Source: Anaerolineales bacterium
GTDB taxonomy: Bacteria > Chloroflexota > Anaerolineae > JAAEKA01
DNA: 64,000 nucleotides
Reading direction: 5' to 3'
Assembly (NCBI GenBank): GCA_020634615.1
Contig: JACKBI010000001.1
Span: 248,001 to 312,000, forward strand
Every line of letters starts with the position of its first letter. Position 1 is the first letter of the stretch. Below are positions 16,290 to 24,859 of the stretch, piece by piece. The notes beneath the pieces were generated by a model. That model made no database searches. It was not told the origin of the DNA and worked only from the letters and a program-made list of their open reading frames with translations. The position numbers and the translations under genes are program-made.

Positions 16290-17711
16290 ATGTTCCAAAC
16301 CTTCAACGACGCACAAGAGTTTGTCGCTCAGTCGAGTGTGCAGATGATCGACCTCAAGTTTTGCGATCTGTGGGGACGCTGGCACCATCTGACGATACCG
16401 GCCAGCCAGTTCAAGCCAACCCTGATGACCCAGGGGATCGGCTTTGACGGTTCATCGGTTGGCCTGAAAAGCGTCAAGTCGGGCGACATGGTGCTAATCC
16501 CAGACCTGGCGACCGGCGTCATCGACCCGTTCTGGGACGCGCCAACTCTTAGCTTCATCTGCAACACCCACGAGGCCGGCACGCTGGCAGTCTTTCCCAA
16601 CGATCCGCGCAACATTGCCCGCCGCGCCGAGCAGTTCCTGGCCGAGACCGGCGTCGCTGACGAGAGCCACTGGGGACCAGAGTTCGAGTTTTACGTCTTC
16701 GACGAGGTAGCATGGGAGAACCAGGCCAACCGCGCCGGTTATCATCTCGAGTCGCAGGAGGCCGACTGGAATAGCCCGCAGGGCGGCCATGGACACTACA
16801 TCCCGCTGCACGGCGGCTACCACGCCATCCCACCCAAGGACCAACTCTACAACCTGCGCGCTGAGATGTCGATCCACCTGGAGGCGTTGGGCGTCGAGGT
16901 GAAATATCACCACCACGAGGTCGGCGGGCCGGGCCAGTGCGAGATCGAGACACCGCTGGTCGGTCTGCTGGCGGCCGGCGATATGACGATGTGGGTCAAG
17001 TACGTCAGCAAGATGACCGCCAACAGTCACGGCAAGACCGTCACATTCATGCCCAAGCCGCTCTACGGTGAGGCCGGCAGCGGCATGCACTTTCACCAGA
17101 TGTTGCGCAAGGCGGGTCAGAACGTCTTCTACGACGCGGCCGGCTACGGCTGCATGAGCCAGCATGCCCTCTGGTACATCGGCGGGCTCCTGGCGCACGG
17201 CCCAGCGCTGCTGGCGTTGACCAACCCCAGTACCAATTCGTATCGTCGTCTGGTGCCGGGCTACGAAGCGCCGGTCAACGCCTTCTTCTCGCTGGGAAAC
17301 CGCAGCGCGGCAGTGCGCATTCCCAAGTATGCCGACCAGCCGGAGACCGCGCGCATGGAATTCCGCCCGCCCGACGCGACCTGTAACCCGTATCTGGCGC
17401 TGGCGGCGCAGCTTCTGGCCGGGCTGGACGGCATCCGCCAGCAGATCGACCCGACCGCGGCCGGCTTCGGTCCCATCGACGCCGATATTTTCGCCTGGAG
17501 CAGCGATCAGCGTGGCGCTATCAAACACCTGCCTGGCTCGCTTCACGAGGCGCTGGCGGCGCTGGAAGCCGACCATGAATTCCTGCTGGCCGGCGATGTG
17601 TTCGCAGAGGAGATGCTGGAGCAGTGGATCGCCCACAAGCGTGACGTCGAATACTACCCGGTGCGCAATCGCCCGCATCCGTACGAGATGCAGCTTTACT
17701 TTGACGTGTGA
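16290..17711 (+). CDS. glnA: Type I glutamine synthetase
   Basis: 473 residues with every GS-I catalytic block: GFDGSS (loop from the neighbouring subunit), GPEFEFYVFD, GHGHYIPLHGGYH, GGPGQCEIE, GSGMHFHQ, NSYRRLVPGYEAP (with Arg), NRSAAVRIP and RMEFRPPDATCNPYLA. It should form the dodecamer that makes Gln from Glu, ammonia and ATP. At the position of the adenylylated Tyr of beta-type enzymes (usually NIY or NLY) it has DIF, so this control is impossible here. A RBS-like AGGAGA precedes the ATG. Its stop overlaps the HAD gene start. Confidence 0.95.
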   Translation: MFQTFNDAQEFVAQSSVQMIDLKFCDLWGRWHHLTIPASQFKPTLMTQGIGFDGSSVGLKSVKSGDMVLIPDLATGVIDPFWDAPTLSFICNTHEAGTLAVFPNDPRNIARRAEQFLAETGVADESHWGPEFEFYVFDEVAWENQANRAGYHLESQEADWNSPQGGHGHYIPLHGGYHAIPPKDQLYNLRAEMSIHLEALGVEVKYHHHEVGGPGQCEIETPLVGLLAAGDMTMWVKYVSKMTANSHGKTVTFMPKPLYGEAGSGMHFHQMLRKAGQNVFYDAAGYGCMSQHALWYIGGLLAHGPALLALTNPSTNSYRRLVPGYEAPVNAFFSLGNRSAAVRIPKYADQPETARMEFRPPDATCNPYLALAAQLLAGLDGIRQQIDPTAAGFGPIDADIFAWSSDQRGAIKHLPGSLHEALAALEADHEFLLAGDVFAEEMLEQWIAHKRDVEYYPVRNRPHPYEMQLYFDV

Positions 17712-18388
17712 TGGACGCGCGCGCGATGCGACTCACGGCGCTGATCTTCGATCTTGACGGCGTCATCGCCGACACCTCGGACTTGCACTTTCAGTCGTGG
17801 CTCCAGGTCACGCCTGAGTACGGCCTGCTGGTTGACCACGCTCTGAACGACCGGTTGCGCAGCCGGTCGCGCCGGGCGTCGCTGGAGATCATCCTGGCGG
17901 AGAACGGCCGCGAGCTGTCAGAGTCGGTGTGCGAAGATCTGATGGCGCGCAAGAACCAGGTTTACTTGCAACTGCTGCAGGGGATGGATGCCAGCGCGTT
18001 GCTGCCAGGCGTCGTGCCGTTGATCGAAGAAGCGTCGGCCGCGGGGCTACGGCTAGCCGTCGGCTCAGCGAGTCGCAACGCTGAGGCGGTGCTGCGGCGC
18101 ACCGGGATCCGCGACCGCTTTGATCTTGTGGTGGATGGCAATCGTGACTTGCCCAGCAAGCCGGCCCCCGATCTGTTCCTTGAGGTTGCCCGGCAACTTG
18201 CCACCTTGCCTGACCGCTGCCTTGTGATCGAAGATGCCGACGTGGGCATCCGCGCCGCACAGGCCGCGGGAATGTGGTCGGTGGGCGTCGGGCCGGTCGA
18301 ACAAACCGGTCAGGCGCACGTTCGTTTCGACAGTTTGGAACATGTGACGCTGGCCGACGTGTTGGCTGCTCTCGCTGAGGCTGCATAG
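17711..18388 (+). CDS. HAD-family beta-phosphoglucomutase-like protein
   Basis: About 225 residues. Core motifs: IFDLDGVIADT with both Asp, cap residues LHFQSW and RSRRASLEIIL (as in beta-phosphoglucomutase), GSASRNA (motif II) and SKPAPDLFL...IEDADVGIRAAQAAGM (motifs III/IV). All point to a beta-PGM subfamily enzyme interconverting hexose 1- and 6-phosphates, or a related phosphatase. The start ATG shares one base with the glnA stop (TGATG); a GTG at 17708 and a Met at 17726 are alternatives. Confidence 0.88.
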   Translation: MDARAMRLTALIFDLDGVIADTSDLHFQSWLQVTPEYGLLVDHALNDRLRSRSRRASLEIILAENGRELSESVCEDLMARKNQVYLQLLQGMDASALLPGVVPLIEEASAAGLRLAVGSASRNAEAVLRRTGIRDRFDLVVDGNRDLPSKPAPDLFLEVARQLATLPDRCLVIEDADVGIRAAQAAGMWSVGVGPVEQTGQAHVRFDSLEHVTLADVLAALAEAA

Positions 18389-18608
18389 TACTACAAACGA
18401 TACTTCGGGTGCCAGCCTCGGACAAACAAAAGACTAGCGGAAACGGGGAGCTTGTGCGATAATCACGGCACAAAGGTTCATCAGCTTTTTCGTCCCTATC
18501 TGAAGGCAGTCGCGCCGACGCGTGCTGTCGCAGTACATCTTTCGCGCTAGAACGTCTTTTTGGAGGCGAGAGTCGGCCTGCCCCGGCCTGACTCGGGAGT
18601 GTCAGCCT

Positions 18609-19511
18609 ATGCTATCGGCCCTTGCGCGGTTCAGCCGGCCACATACGATCATCGCAACCACAATCCAGGTGGTGGCGCTGTTCCTGATCGCGGGCGGTAG
18701 CCAGGTGATGTCGCTCGCCAGCCTGGGGCCAGTGCTACTTACACTGGTCACCTGCCTGGCGCTCAATATCTACATCGTCGGGCTGAACCAGATCACCGAT
18801 GTCGAGATCGACCGGATCAACAAACCGCGCCTTCCACTGGCGTCGCTCGAGATGTCGATGCGCGAGGGGCGGTTCGTCGTGGCGTTGACCGCGGTGGTCG
18901 CGCTGGTCGGCGCCTGGATCGCCGGCGCGTACCTGCTGGGTACCGTGGTCATCATCATGGTGATCGGTACAGTTTACTCCGTGCCGCCGTTACGTTTGAA
19001 ACGCTACTCATTCTGGGCGGCTGTCAGCATTGCGCTGGCGCGGGGAGTGATTGCCAACGTCGGCGTTGCCCTGCATTACAACGACGTCTATGGTGGCCTG
19101 GCAGCGTTCTCGCCGGCCACCCTGGCGGTGATGGCGGCGTTCTTCTTCGGCTTCGGCCTCGTGATCGCCATCTACAAGGACATCCCCGATCTGATGGGGG
19201 ATCGCGCCTACGGGATTGAAACGTTTACCGTCAAGCTGGGGCCGCAGCGGGCCTTCAACCTGGGACGGATCATCCTGACCGTTGGCTACGCGGGCGTGAT
19301 GGCGGTTGCGATCTCCCGTCTGCCACAGCCCGACAGCTTGATGCTGCTGGTGGCGCAGGGGGTGGCGCTGGGTCTGTTCTGGTATGCCAGCGCGCGGGTG
19401 GATCCCAGCCAGAAAGCCTCCATCGCCCGTTTCTACATGTTTCTGTGGGGCCTCTTCTACGCCCAGTACATCATTTTGAGCGTCTATCAGGTGACGCGGG
19501 GGATCGCCTGA
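18609..19511 (+). CDS. UbiA prenyltransferase, homogentisate phytyltransferase-like
   Basis: 300 residues from MLSALARFSRPHTI; the frame opens upstream to 18522, but that stretch lacks the conserved start pattern. First Asp-rich motif GLNQITDVEIDRINKPRLPLA and second motif IYKDIPDLMGDRAYGIETF, with eight to nine membrane segments. The NQ-x-D-x3-D-x-INKP form is that of the tocopherol/plastoquinone prenyltransferases, which join a polyprenyl diphosphate to homogentisate. Non-phototrophic use is unclear, so the aromatic acceptor is left open. It starts a two-gene unit with the next UbiA, 1 bp downstream. Confidence 0.85.
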   Translation: MLSALARFSRPHTIIATTIQVVALFLIAGGSQVMSLASLGPVLLTLVTCLALNIYIVGLNQITDVEIDRINKPRLPLASLEMSMREGRFVVALTAVVALVGAWIAGAYLLGTVVIIMVIGTVYSVPPLRLKRYSFWAAVSIALARGVIANVGVALHYNDVYGGLAAFSPATLAVMAAFFFGFGLVIAIYKDIPDLMGDRAYGIETFTVKLGPQRAFNLGRIILTVGYAGVMAVAISRLPQPDSLMLLVAQGVALGLFWYASARVDPSQKASIARFYMFLWGLFYAQYIILSVYQVTRGIA

Positions 19512-19512
19512 C

Positions 19513-20469
19513 GTGAGCTTGCCAAATCAGCCGCCGGCCCGACCGTCGGCAGGTCAGCGAGCGGTCTATTTCCTGCGTCTGGGGCGACCGCTACATCTGC
19601 TGGGCGGGTTTGTCTTCAACGGACTGGGCATCGCGATTGCGATGTATGTGGGGGTGCCTGTCGACTGGAAGGTTGCGGTGTGGTGTCAGATTGCTATCAC
19701 AGCCACCCAGCTGATGACGCATTACAGCAACGACTATTTCGACCAGGACGCCGACGCCGCGGCTCTCACGCCGACCCGCTGGGCGGGTGGCAGCCGGGTG
19801 TTGCCCGACGGACTGATAGCGCCGCGCGCCGCGTTGATTGCCGCGCTGGTGTGTGGAGGCGTTGCGCTGGTTGCGACCATTGTGCTGGTGGCAACCGGAA
19901 GCGCGCCGTTGTTGACCCTGACGCTGCTCTTACTGGCGATCACGCTGGCATGGAGCTACAGTTCGCCGCCCTTATGGCTCAACCGCCGCGGCCTGGGCGA
20001 GATCAGCGGAGCAGTGCTCGTTCCGGGACTCACGACTGTGATCGGTTTTCAGGTGCAGGCCGGCGCGCTGAGCCTGCTGCCGGTGCTGGCCGCAGTACCG
20101 CTGTGTTGCTTCCAGTTTGCCATGCTTTCCAGCGTCAACTTCCCTGATGCCGCTGGCGATGTTCTTGTCAACAAGCGAACCCTGGTGGTGATCTTCGGGC
20201 CGCGCCGGGCTGCGCAGTTCTTCGTCCTTGCGCTGGCGCTGGCCTATCTGTTGCTGCCGGTGCTGGTGCTGGTGGGTCTACCCCTTCAGGTGGCGCTGGG
20301 CGTGACGCTGACCTTGCCGATTGCGATCTGGCAGGTGCTGCGGATCCGCCGTGGCGCGGCCACCGATCCCGCCGCCTGGGATGTGCTGGGCTTCTGGAGC
20401 ATCGGTCTGCTGATGGCCGCATCACTGCTTGAAATGGGAGCATTTGTTGCGCTGAACCTGACAGCTTGA
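19513..20469 (+). CDS. UbiA prenyltransferase, MenA-like
   Basis: 318 residues with a GTG start at 19513, 1 bp after the first UbiA stop. First motif THYSNDYFDQDADAAALTPTRWAGGSRVL and second motif NFPDAAGDVLVNKRTLVV, with membrane segments in between, as in 1,4-dihydroxy-2-naphthoate polyprenyltransferases and related enzymes. It would make a prenylated quinone precursor in the membrane. Whether it acts in sequence with or parallel to the first UbiA cannot be told. Confidence 0.85.
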   Translation: MSLPNQPPARPSAGQRAVYFLRLGRPLHLLGGFVFNGLGIAIAMYVGVPVDWKVAVWCQIAITATQLMTHYSNDYFDQDADAAALTPTRWAGGSRVLPDGLIAPRAALIAALVCGGVALVATIVLVATGSAPLLTLTLLLLAITLAWSYSSPPLWLNRRGLGEISGAVLVPGLTTVIGFQVQAGALSLLPVLAAVPLCCFQFAMLSSVNFPDAAGDVLVNKRTLVVIFGPRRAAQFFVLALALAYLLLPVLVLVGLPLQVALGVTLTLPIAIWQVLRIRRGAATDPAAWDVLGFWSIGLLMAASLLEMGAFVALNLTA

Positions 20470-20590
20470 TGTTCTGGTATGTTCTGGCTCTGACTCCGAC
20501 CGCTCGCGTTGTTTCCCTCCAAGATCGCATCTTATGGATGGAAGCCAGAAGCGCCTTCATTTCGCTCCTGTGTTAATACGCTTGAATCAG

Positions 20591-20625
20591 CAGGGCCTGG
20601 CGACCGAGATGATCGCCAGGCCCTG
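20591..20625. terminator. Hairpin between convergent UbiA and LURP-one genes
   Basis: A perfect 13-bp inverted repeat (CAGGGCCTGGCGA, 9-nt loop). No T-run follows on either side, so it is a likely but unproven terminator. Confidence 0.55.
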
Positions 20626-20657
20626 ACGCCGCTATGATACAGCGCATTTGTCAGATT

Positions 20658-21200
20658 CTAGCCGCGCCCCTGCATCATATCCAGCGCCACCGTAGCAGCC
20701 AGGATGACGACATCGTTTTGGCCGGGGTCGATCTCGACTCCGTAGGTGTCGCGGATGCGGAACCACTTCTTGGAAACCTCGGCAATCCGGTCCCGTCCGA
20801 TTTCGAACTTGTACTCGTGGTCGAGGATATTGCCCTGGATGTCGATGTCCGGGCCGTTGCCGATCTTGACCGTGTAGCGCTCGCGGACGGGTGTAATCAG
20901 GGCCTTCTTGACGACGCCAAGCGTCTCGCCGTTGGGTCCCTCGATCTCCATCGTATCCTTGATACGCACAACTTTAGTCTGGATCTTGGCGAGTTCCTGG
21001 CCGCTGCGATCCTCCAGGATCAACGTATTGCGGAGCCGCAATGCCTTGCCATCCACTTTGTAGACCTTTTCACCGCGGTCGTTCTCGATCCACGAATCGT
21101 CGCCGATCGACACAAGCTTCTCGCGCATTTGATAGCGGGTTGGCCCAGCTGCAGGACCATCGCCGCGGCGGTCTTCTTTTCTTTCTTCTCTGCGTAACAT
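20658..21200 (-). CDS. LURP-one-related / Tubby-C2-like protein (YxjI type)
   Basis: 180 residues. A charged N-terminal 20-residue tail is followed by the LURP-one barrel: YQMREKLVSIGDDSWIENDRGEKVYKVDGKALRLRNTLILED, repeated strand pairs, and the closing hydrophobic helix (NDVVILAATVALDMM). The fold is related to tubby C-terminal domains and phospholipid scramblases; the bacterial role is unknown. Monocistronic. Confidence 0.88.
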   Translation of the reverse strand: MLRREERKEDRRGDGPAAGPTRYQMREKLVSIGDDSWIENDRGEKVYKVDGKALRLRNTLILEDRSGQELAKIQTKVVRIKDTMEIEGPNGETLGVVKKALITPVRERYTVKIGNGPDIDIQGNILDHEYKFEIGRDRIAEVSKKWFRIRDTYGVEIDPGQNDVVILAATVALDMMQGRG

Positions 21201-21406
21201 GGTATTCTCCTTTATGAACTTGCTGTAAACGCAACATCAAGTGTAATCAGCTTGCGCACGTTTGTCCAATTGAGCCAGGTGGTCGGGTTGCGATCGGATA
21301 TGCTTGCCAACGTCCCAACGAGGGGCAGTCGGATGGTGCTGCACCTGGCTGATGGTGGTGCAAACCAGGCGTAAGCCAGCTCAGAAAGCGTCCACGTGCA
21401 GTTGGC

Positions 21407-21940
21407 TCAGGCGGGCTCGTCTTCGGAGGCAGCCGCCTCGCTAGCGTCTTGCGCGCCTGCCTGTAGTTCTTCATGGGGCACGCTGAAGCTGATCACCCGT
21501 CCGCCGGACTCGCTCATGTTGGTTGCTGCGCCGGCCATCTCGTACTCGTCGCAGGCAACGACCACAGCAACTTTGCCAGCGTCAAGGTCTTTGTCAAGTT
21601 CGGCAGCCTCTTCATCCGTAAGTTTCATGTGCTCGGTGAAGACTGCGCCGGCCGCGCCACCCACCGCTGCACCGGCGATCAGGCCGCCGATCAAGCCGAC
21701 GGGGCCGAGCAGTGCGCCGGCCACGCCGATCAACGCGCCTACTGTGGCGCCCTTGGTGGTCTTGCGCCCCATGTTGGTCTTGATCTTGCCGTTCTTCTTG
21801 TAGATCGTGCCAATGTTGCCCAGCATTACTTCCTGGCTGGCCAGATCCCAGCCCTCGAGATTGGTCATTGCCTGTTCCGCGGCAGCCTGGTTGTCGAACA
21901 CTGCCATGACGAAAAACTGGTTGTTCTTGTCTTTGCTCAT
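21407..21940 (-). CDS. DUF1269-like membrane protein with glycine zipper
   Basis: 177 residues. An N-terminal ferredoxin-like segment (FFVMAVFDNQAAAEQAMTNL) is followed by a Gly-zipper hydrophobic stretch of about 45 residues (GATVGALIGVAGALLGPVG and on), then a second alpha/beta part and an acidic Ala-rich tail. This is the layout of DUF1269 proteins, annotated as stress- or membrane-associated. Role unknown. Stand-alone; the flanking gaps (21201-21406 and 21941-22057) show no further gene. Confidence 0.8.
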   Translation of the reverse strand: MSKDKNNQFFVMAVFDNQAAAEQAMTNLEGWDLASQEVMLGNIGTIYKKNGKIKTNMGRKTTKGATVGALIGVAGALLGPVGLIGGLIAGAAVGGAAGAVFTEHMKLTDEEAAELDKDLDAGKVAVVVACDEYEMAGAATNMSESGGRVISFSVPHEELQAGAQDASEAAASEDEPA

Positions 21941-22057
21941 GATGTCGCTCCTTGTTGATTCGATGGGAGACAGGGCATCGGCCTGCCTTCTCAGTAATAG
22001 TTACAGTGTGGCGGGATAATACAACAGGTGTGGCCGGGACGCCAAGCGCGACGACCG

Positions 22058-23338
22058 TTAGGCTGCCTGCGTTGCTTTGCGCTGTTCGGTCAGTCTCTGA
22101 AAACCCATGCCCACTATCATAGCGGCGACCACCGCAACAACGATCAGGCCCATCAGGTTAGGATCTGCACGCGCGAGCACCGTCATCAGCAGTATGCTGG
22201 TCAACGGCGCCTTCAATACCAGCGCGATAACTCCTGCTCCGGCGCAGGCGACAAGGATTTGATGCGGGATGGTGGGGAACAACAGACCGAGGGCAAGAGC
22301 CAGCATCGTTGCGCTGAACAGGGATGGGAAGATAGGACCGCCCAGAAAGCCACCTTTGAACGATATGCCCATCAGCAGCGGCTTGAGGATCGCCATTAGC
22401 AACAACATCGGAATGCCGACCTGCGCCGCATTGTCGATAACGGTATGGATCGTGTCTTCACCGGAAAACATGAGGTCAGGAATAAAGTAGCAGACCACGC
22501 TGACGATCGCACCCGTTACCAGCACGCGCAAGATAAACTTGCCTTCGAAGCGTGCCATCAGCGTTCCCGCGCCGCGCATCGCGGCGCCAATATAGACGGC
22601 CACCGCCCCGCCGATGATACCGAGAATGATCGCCCAGAACACCATGTACAAGTTCAGTGTCACCGGCTCGCCCTCGAACAGAAAGCCGGCGAAGGGTGGG
22701 ACGTTCAACAGGGTGAACAGCAGGTAGCCGACGGCGCCCGCAGCCAGGTTGGCTGCCACCATTGGCAAGCCGCCTTTGCCTCCGCTAATCTCGCTGGCGA
22801 ACAGCGCAGCGAACAGCGGGTTACCAATGAGGCCGTTGTAGGCGGAACTCATGCCTGCCATGCTCGCCGGGACGAATGCCTGTTTGGCCAGCTTGAGCTT
22901 GACCGACAGCCACTCAGAGATGTAAACAGCCAGCACGCCCAGCGGCCCCTCGGGACCGACGCTGGCGCCGGAGAACAGAGAGAAATACGAGCTGAGCAGC
23001 GCGCCCCAGAAGGATTTGTAGCCCGTGGTGTCACCTGCTGCCATGGCTTCGACGGGGCTGCCTTCGATCATGTTTGGCGCGTGCATGTACCTTCCAACCA
23101 GACCCACCAGCAGCGAGAAGGACATCACGCCCACCGGGATCATCCAGCGGTTGTCGGCAACAAAGGTATTGTTCCAGATCAGTTTGTTAAGCTGCGAGTA
23201 GGTGCCAAGCCACGCGACGGCAAACAGTCCAACGACAAGTGCGATAAAGAGGATGCGTCCGATGGTCAGCCTGGATGCTGGTTGCTCAGGTGTTTCGGGC
23301 TGTTCAGGTAGTTGCGCGGTGGGCGCGGAATCGGCCAT
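22058..23338 (-). CDS. ClC-family chloride channel/antiporter
   Basis: 426 residues, ten or more membrane helices. Selectivity and gating motifs are SGASVGPEGPLG (the Glu of GPEGP corresponds to the external gating Glu), a later KGGFLGGPIFPSL (family GGxFxP) and GAGVIALVLKAPLTSILL. No cytoplasmic CBS pair. It moves chloride or another anion across the cytoplasmic membrane, perhaps with protons. Monocistronic; a MITE-like element lies just upstream. Confidence 0.9.
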   Translation of the reverse strand: MADSAPTAQLPEQPETPEQPASRLTIGRILFIALVVGLFAVAWLGTYSQLNKLIWNNTFVADNRWMIPVGVMSFSLLVGLVGRYMHAPNMIEGSPVEAMAAGDTTGYKSFWGALLSSYFSLFSGASVGPEGPLGVLAVYISEWLSVKLKLAKQAFVPASMAGMSSAYNGLIGNPLFAALFASEISGGKGGLPMVAANLAAGAVGYLLFTLLNVPPFAGFLFEGEPVTLNLYMVFWAIILGIIGGAVAVYIGAAMRGAGTLMARFEGKFILRVLVTGAIVSVVCYFIPDLMFSGEDTIHTVIDNAAQVGIPMLLLMAILKPLLMGISFKGGFLGGPIFPSLFSATMLALALGLLFPTIPHQILVACAGAGVIALVLKAPLTSILLMTVLARADPNLMGLIVVAVVAAMIVGMGFQRLTEQRKATQAA

Positions 23339-23371
23339 GCTTGAATTTCCTGCTTGGAGTGGATAACTTAG

Positions 23372-23510
23372 AAGTTGTTTAAAAAGTCTCGTTGGAAGAC
23401 TTCGGAAGTCGACGACTACGCGTCACAAAAGGTCTCCAACCGCTGGAATGCCCTTTGGCACCAGGTTCGTCGACTTCCGAAGTCTGAGTGAACCCCTTTT
23501 CAAACAGCCT
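23372..23510. mobile_element. MITE-like inverted-repeat element, copy A
   Basis: 139 bp. Terminal inverted repeats (AAGTTGTTTAAAAAG and, on the other strand, AGGCTGTTTGAAAAG) enclose inner arms GACTTCGGAAGTCGACGA / TCGTCGACTTCCGAAGTC. It is flanked by the direct repeat CTTAG (23367-23371 and 23511-23515), a likely target-site duplication. It carries no gene. The remainder of the gap 23339-23728 is non-coding as far as I can see. Confidence 0.7.
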
Positions 23511-23596
23511 CTTAGGTGCTTCCCGGCCACGCGGCAGGAGAAAATTCCGCGTGTCGAAATGCCAGACAGCGTTGTTGGGACGACGATTTATTGCGA

Positions 23597-23700
23597 TCAA
23601 TTATGCACACAACCGGTGGAGAAGCAAAGGATTATGCCCCGCCAGACCGACTCTTCCGCCATGCCAAGGTCAACGCCAGGCGTCACTCTGGAACTTGCTG
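23597..23700 (+). repeat. Diverged direct repeat flanking the DUF433/DUF5615 module, left copy
   Basis: CAATTATGCACACAACCGG followed by about 80 bp of weaker similarity. The right copy is at 24408-24510 (CAATTATGCACAAAACTGG). Similarity is clear only over the first 20 or so bases and patchy after. Confidence 0.4.
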
Positions 23701-23728
23701 GTCGCCTGAAATGACCGGTCGCTCCCCA

Positions 23729-24053
23729 TTAAGCATATTCGAGACGATTGGTCATCTCGGTTGCGTTCATCACTTCAGCTAAAAACGCGAGGAAGGCGAT
23801 CACTTGATCAATAGAACGTGACTGGGGCTGGTAGAACACGATACCGGGATGCTCCTCCCCGGCTATATGGCGAGCGACAAAACCTGCATCGCTGGTGACA
23901 AGAATGCGTCCAGTTCGGCGCACATAGGCGAGTTGAGATTCATCGCCTAACGTGCATAGACCGGCGTCCACGGTGGTGGTCACATCAACGCCGCGACGCC
24001 GCAATCCTTGGGTTAACTTGCTCGTCAAGGTGGAATCGCAGTTCAGTGGTCAC
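23729..24053 (-). pseudogene. DUF5615 PIN-like toxin, frameshifted near its N-terminus
   Basis: The family normally begins with a nuclease strand of the form RFHLDE followed by GLRRRG. Here the GTG at 24053, overlapping the antitoxin stop, opens a frame reading TTELRFHLDEQVNPRIA that stops at 23985. The rest of the protein (GLRRRGVDVTTTVDAG, ILVTSDAGFV, GIVFYQPQSRSI) continues in another frame to 23729. A net loss of about 11 nt within a GCG/CGG-rich stretch explains this. A TTG at 24028 could restart translation but would lack the catalytic first Asp. The module is therefore probably inactive as a toxin. Confidence 0.75.
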
Positions 24054-24366
24054 GTAGCTGGCTTAGCCTGGCCTGTAAAACCGACTCCTGCTCGCGTTGA
24101 TGAGACGTGACCAGCGACTGGTCGGTGGCGATCGCCTCGTCGATCGAGGCTTTGTGGTCAAAGTAGTAGGAGAGAGCGGCGTAGATCTCAGCAAGTGACA
24201 AGTCATAGTCCGTGCCGATCTCATCGACGCCCAACCCAAGTCTTTCGCGCCAGATGGCGATATCTTGAACTTTGATACGCCGGCCAGCAATGTGCGGCCG
24301 CCCGTGACAAACAGCTTGATCAATGACGATATATCTATCCAGAATCTGTTGCACACACTCCTCCAT
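24043..24366 (-). CDS. DUF433-family antitoxin
   Basis: 107 residues. The DUF433 winged-helix core is clear: VCHGRPHIAGRRIKVQDIAIWRERLGLGVDEI, then YDLSLAEIYAALSYYFDHKASID. These proteins pair with DUF5615 PIN-like nucleases and repress their own operon. The stop codon overlaps the GTG start of the broken toxin, as expected for such pairs. The antitoxin itself appears intact. Confidence 0.85.
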   Translation of the reverse strand: MEECVQQILDRYIVIDQAVCHGRPHIAGRRIKVQDIAIWRERLGLGVDEIGTDYDLSLAEIYAALSYYFDHKASIDEAIATDQSLVTSHQREQESVLQARLSQLRDH

Positions 24367-24407
24367 TCACACCCCAACACTACAGTCTGAGTGGCAATCT
24401 ATCGTTC

Positions 24408-24510
24408 CCAATTATGCACAAAACTGGCCGACCGGCAATGGATTGGCCACCTCCCTGCTATGGTTCCCCGCTCGTTCAACGTTCTGTGGCACCTGCCCTT
24501 CCAGAATCGT
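24408..24510 (+). repeat. Diverged direct repeat flanking the DUF433/DUF5615 module, right copy
   Basis: See the left copy at 23597. Together the two copies bracket the module, which would fit insertion or duplication of the region, but similarity is low beyond the first 20 bases. Confidence 0.4.
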
Positions 24511-24518
24511 CTCCTCAC

Positions 24519-24734
24519 TCAAGTTAGCTGGTCCGGCGTCTGGTTCTCCGGCTCAAAGATGTCCTCGATGGGCAACTCAAAGACCGCTGCGATTTTGAAG
24601 GCCAGCGGCAGGCCGGGATCGTAGCGTCCTGTCTCGATGGAGCTGATCGTTTGACGGGAGACCTCAAGCTGCTCGGCCAGCTGCTCCTGCGACCAACCGT
24701 GGGTCGCGCGTAGCACGCGTAGGTGGTTTTTCAT
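24519..24734 (-). CDS. Small XRE-family HTH regulator
   Basis: 71 residues from MKNHLRVLR; an upstream start at 24746 is less likely. A Cro/CI helix-turn-helix fills residues 6-60 (WSQEQLAEQLEVSRQTISSIETGRYDPGLPLAFKIAAVFELPIEDIF). Proteins of this size (YozG-like) usually control a neighbouring membrane gene, which is missing here. A promoter with an overlapping palindrome at 24826-24859 suggests autoregulation. Confidence 0.9.
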   Translation of the reverse strand: MKNHLRVLRATHGWSQEQLAEQLEVSRQTISSIETGRYDPGLPLAFKIAAVFELPIEDIFEPENQTPDQLT

Positions 24735-24825
24735 CGGTAGCGTCACCTCGTTGTCGATGAACCAGATGCTTTCGAGCCAAACCGGTCGGGGCTGAATACC
24801 ATGAACCGCTGATCTGTTCTGGATA

Positions 24826-24859
24826 GCTCAATTGTAAATTGCAGTTGAGCATACGTCAA
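24826..24859 (-). promoter_or_regulatory. Promoter with overlapping palindromic operator for the XRE gene
   Basis: On the minus strand, TTGACG (24854-24859), 17-bp spacer, TACAAT (24831-24836). The inverted repeat GCTCAA-N13-TTGAGC (24826-24850) covers the -10 and most of the spacer and is a candidate binding site for the encoded XRE protein. Confidence 0.6.

Noticed and set aside
16494..17678. Long open frame on the minus strand opposite glnA (394 codons)
   Set aside because: Shadow of a GC-rich conserved gene; no domain, and glnA is certain. The same holds for long antisense frames at 13889-14734, 14724-15656, 38999-40084, 48316-49389, 55780-56820 and 57817-58776.
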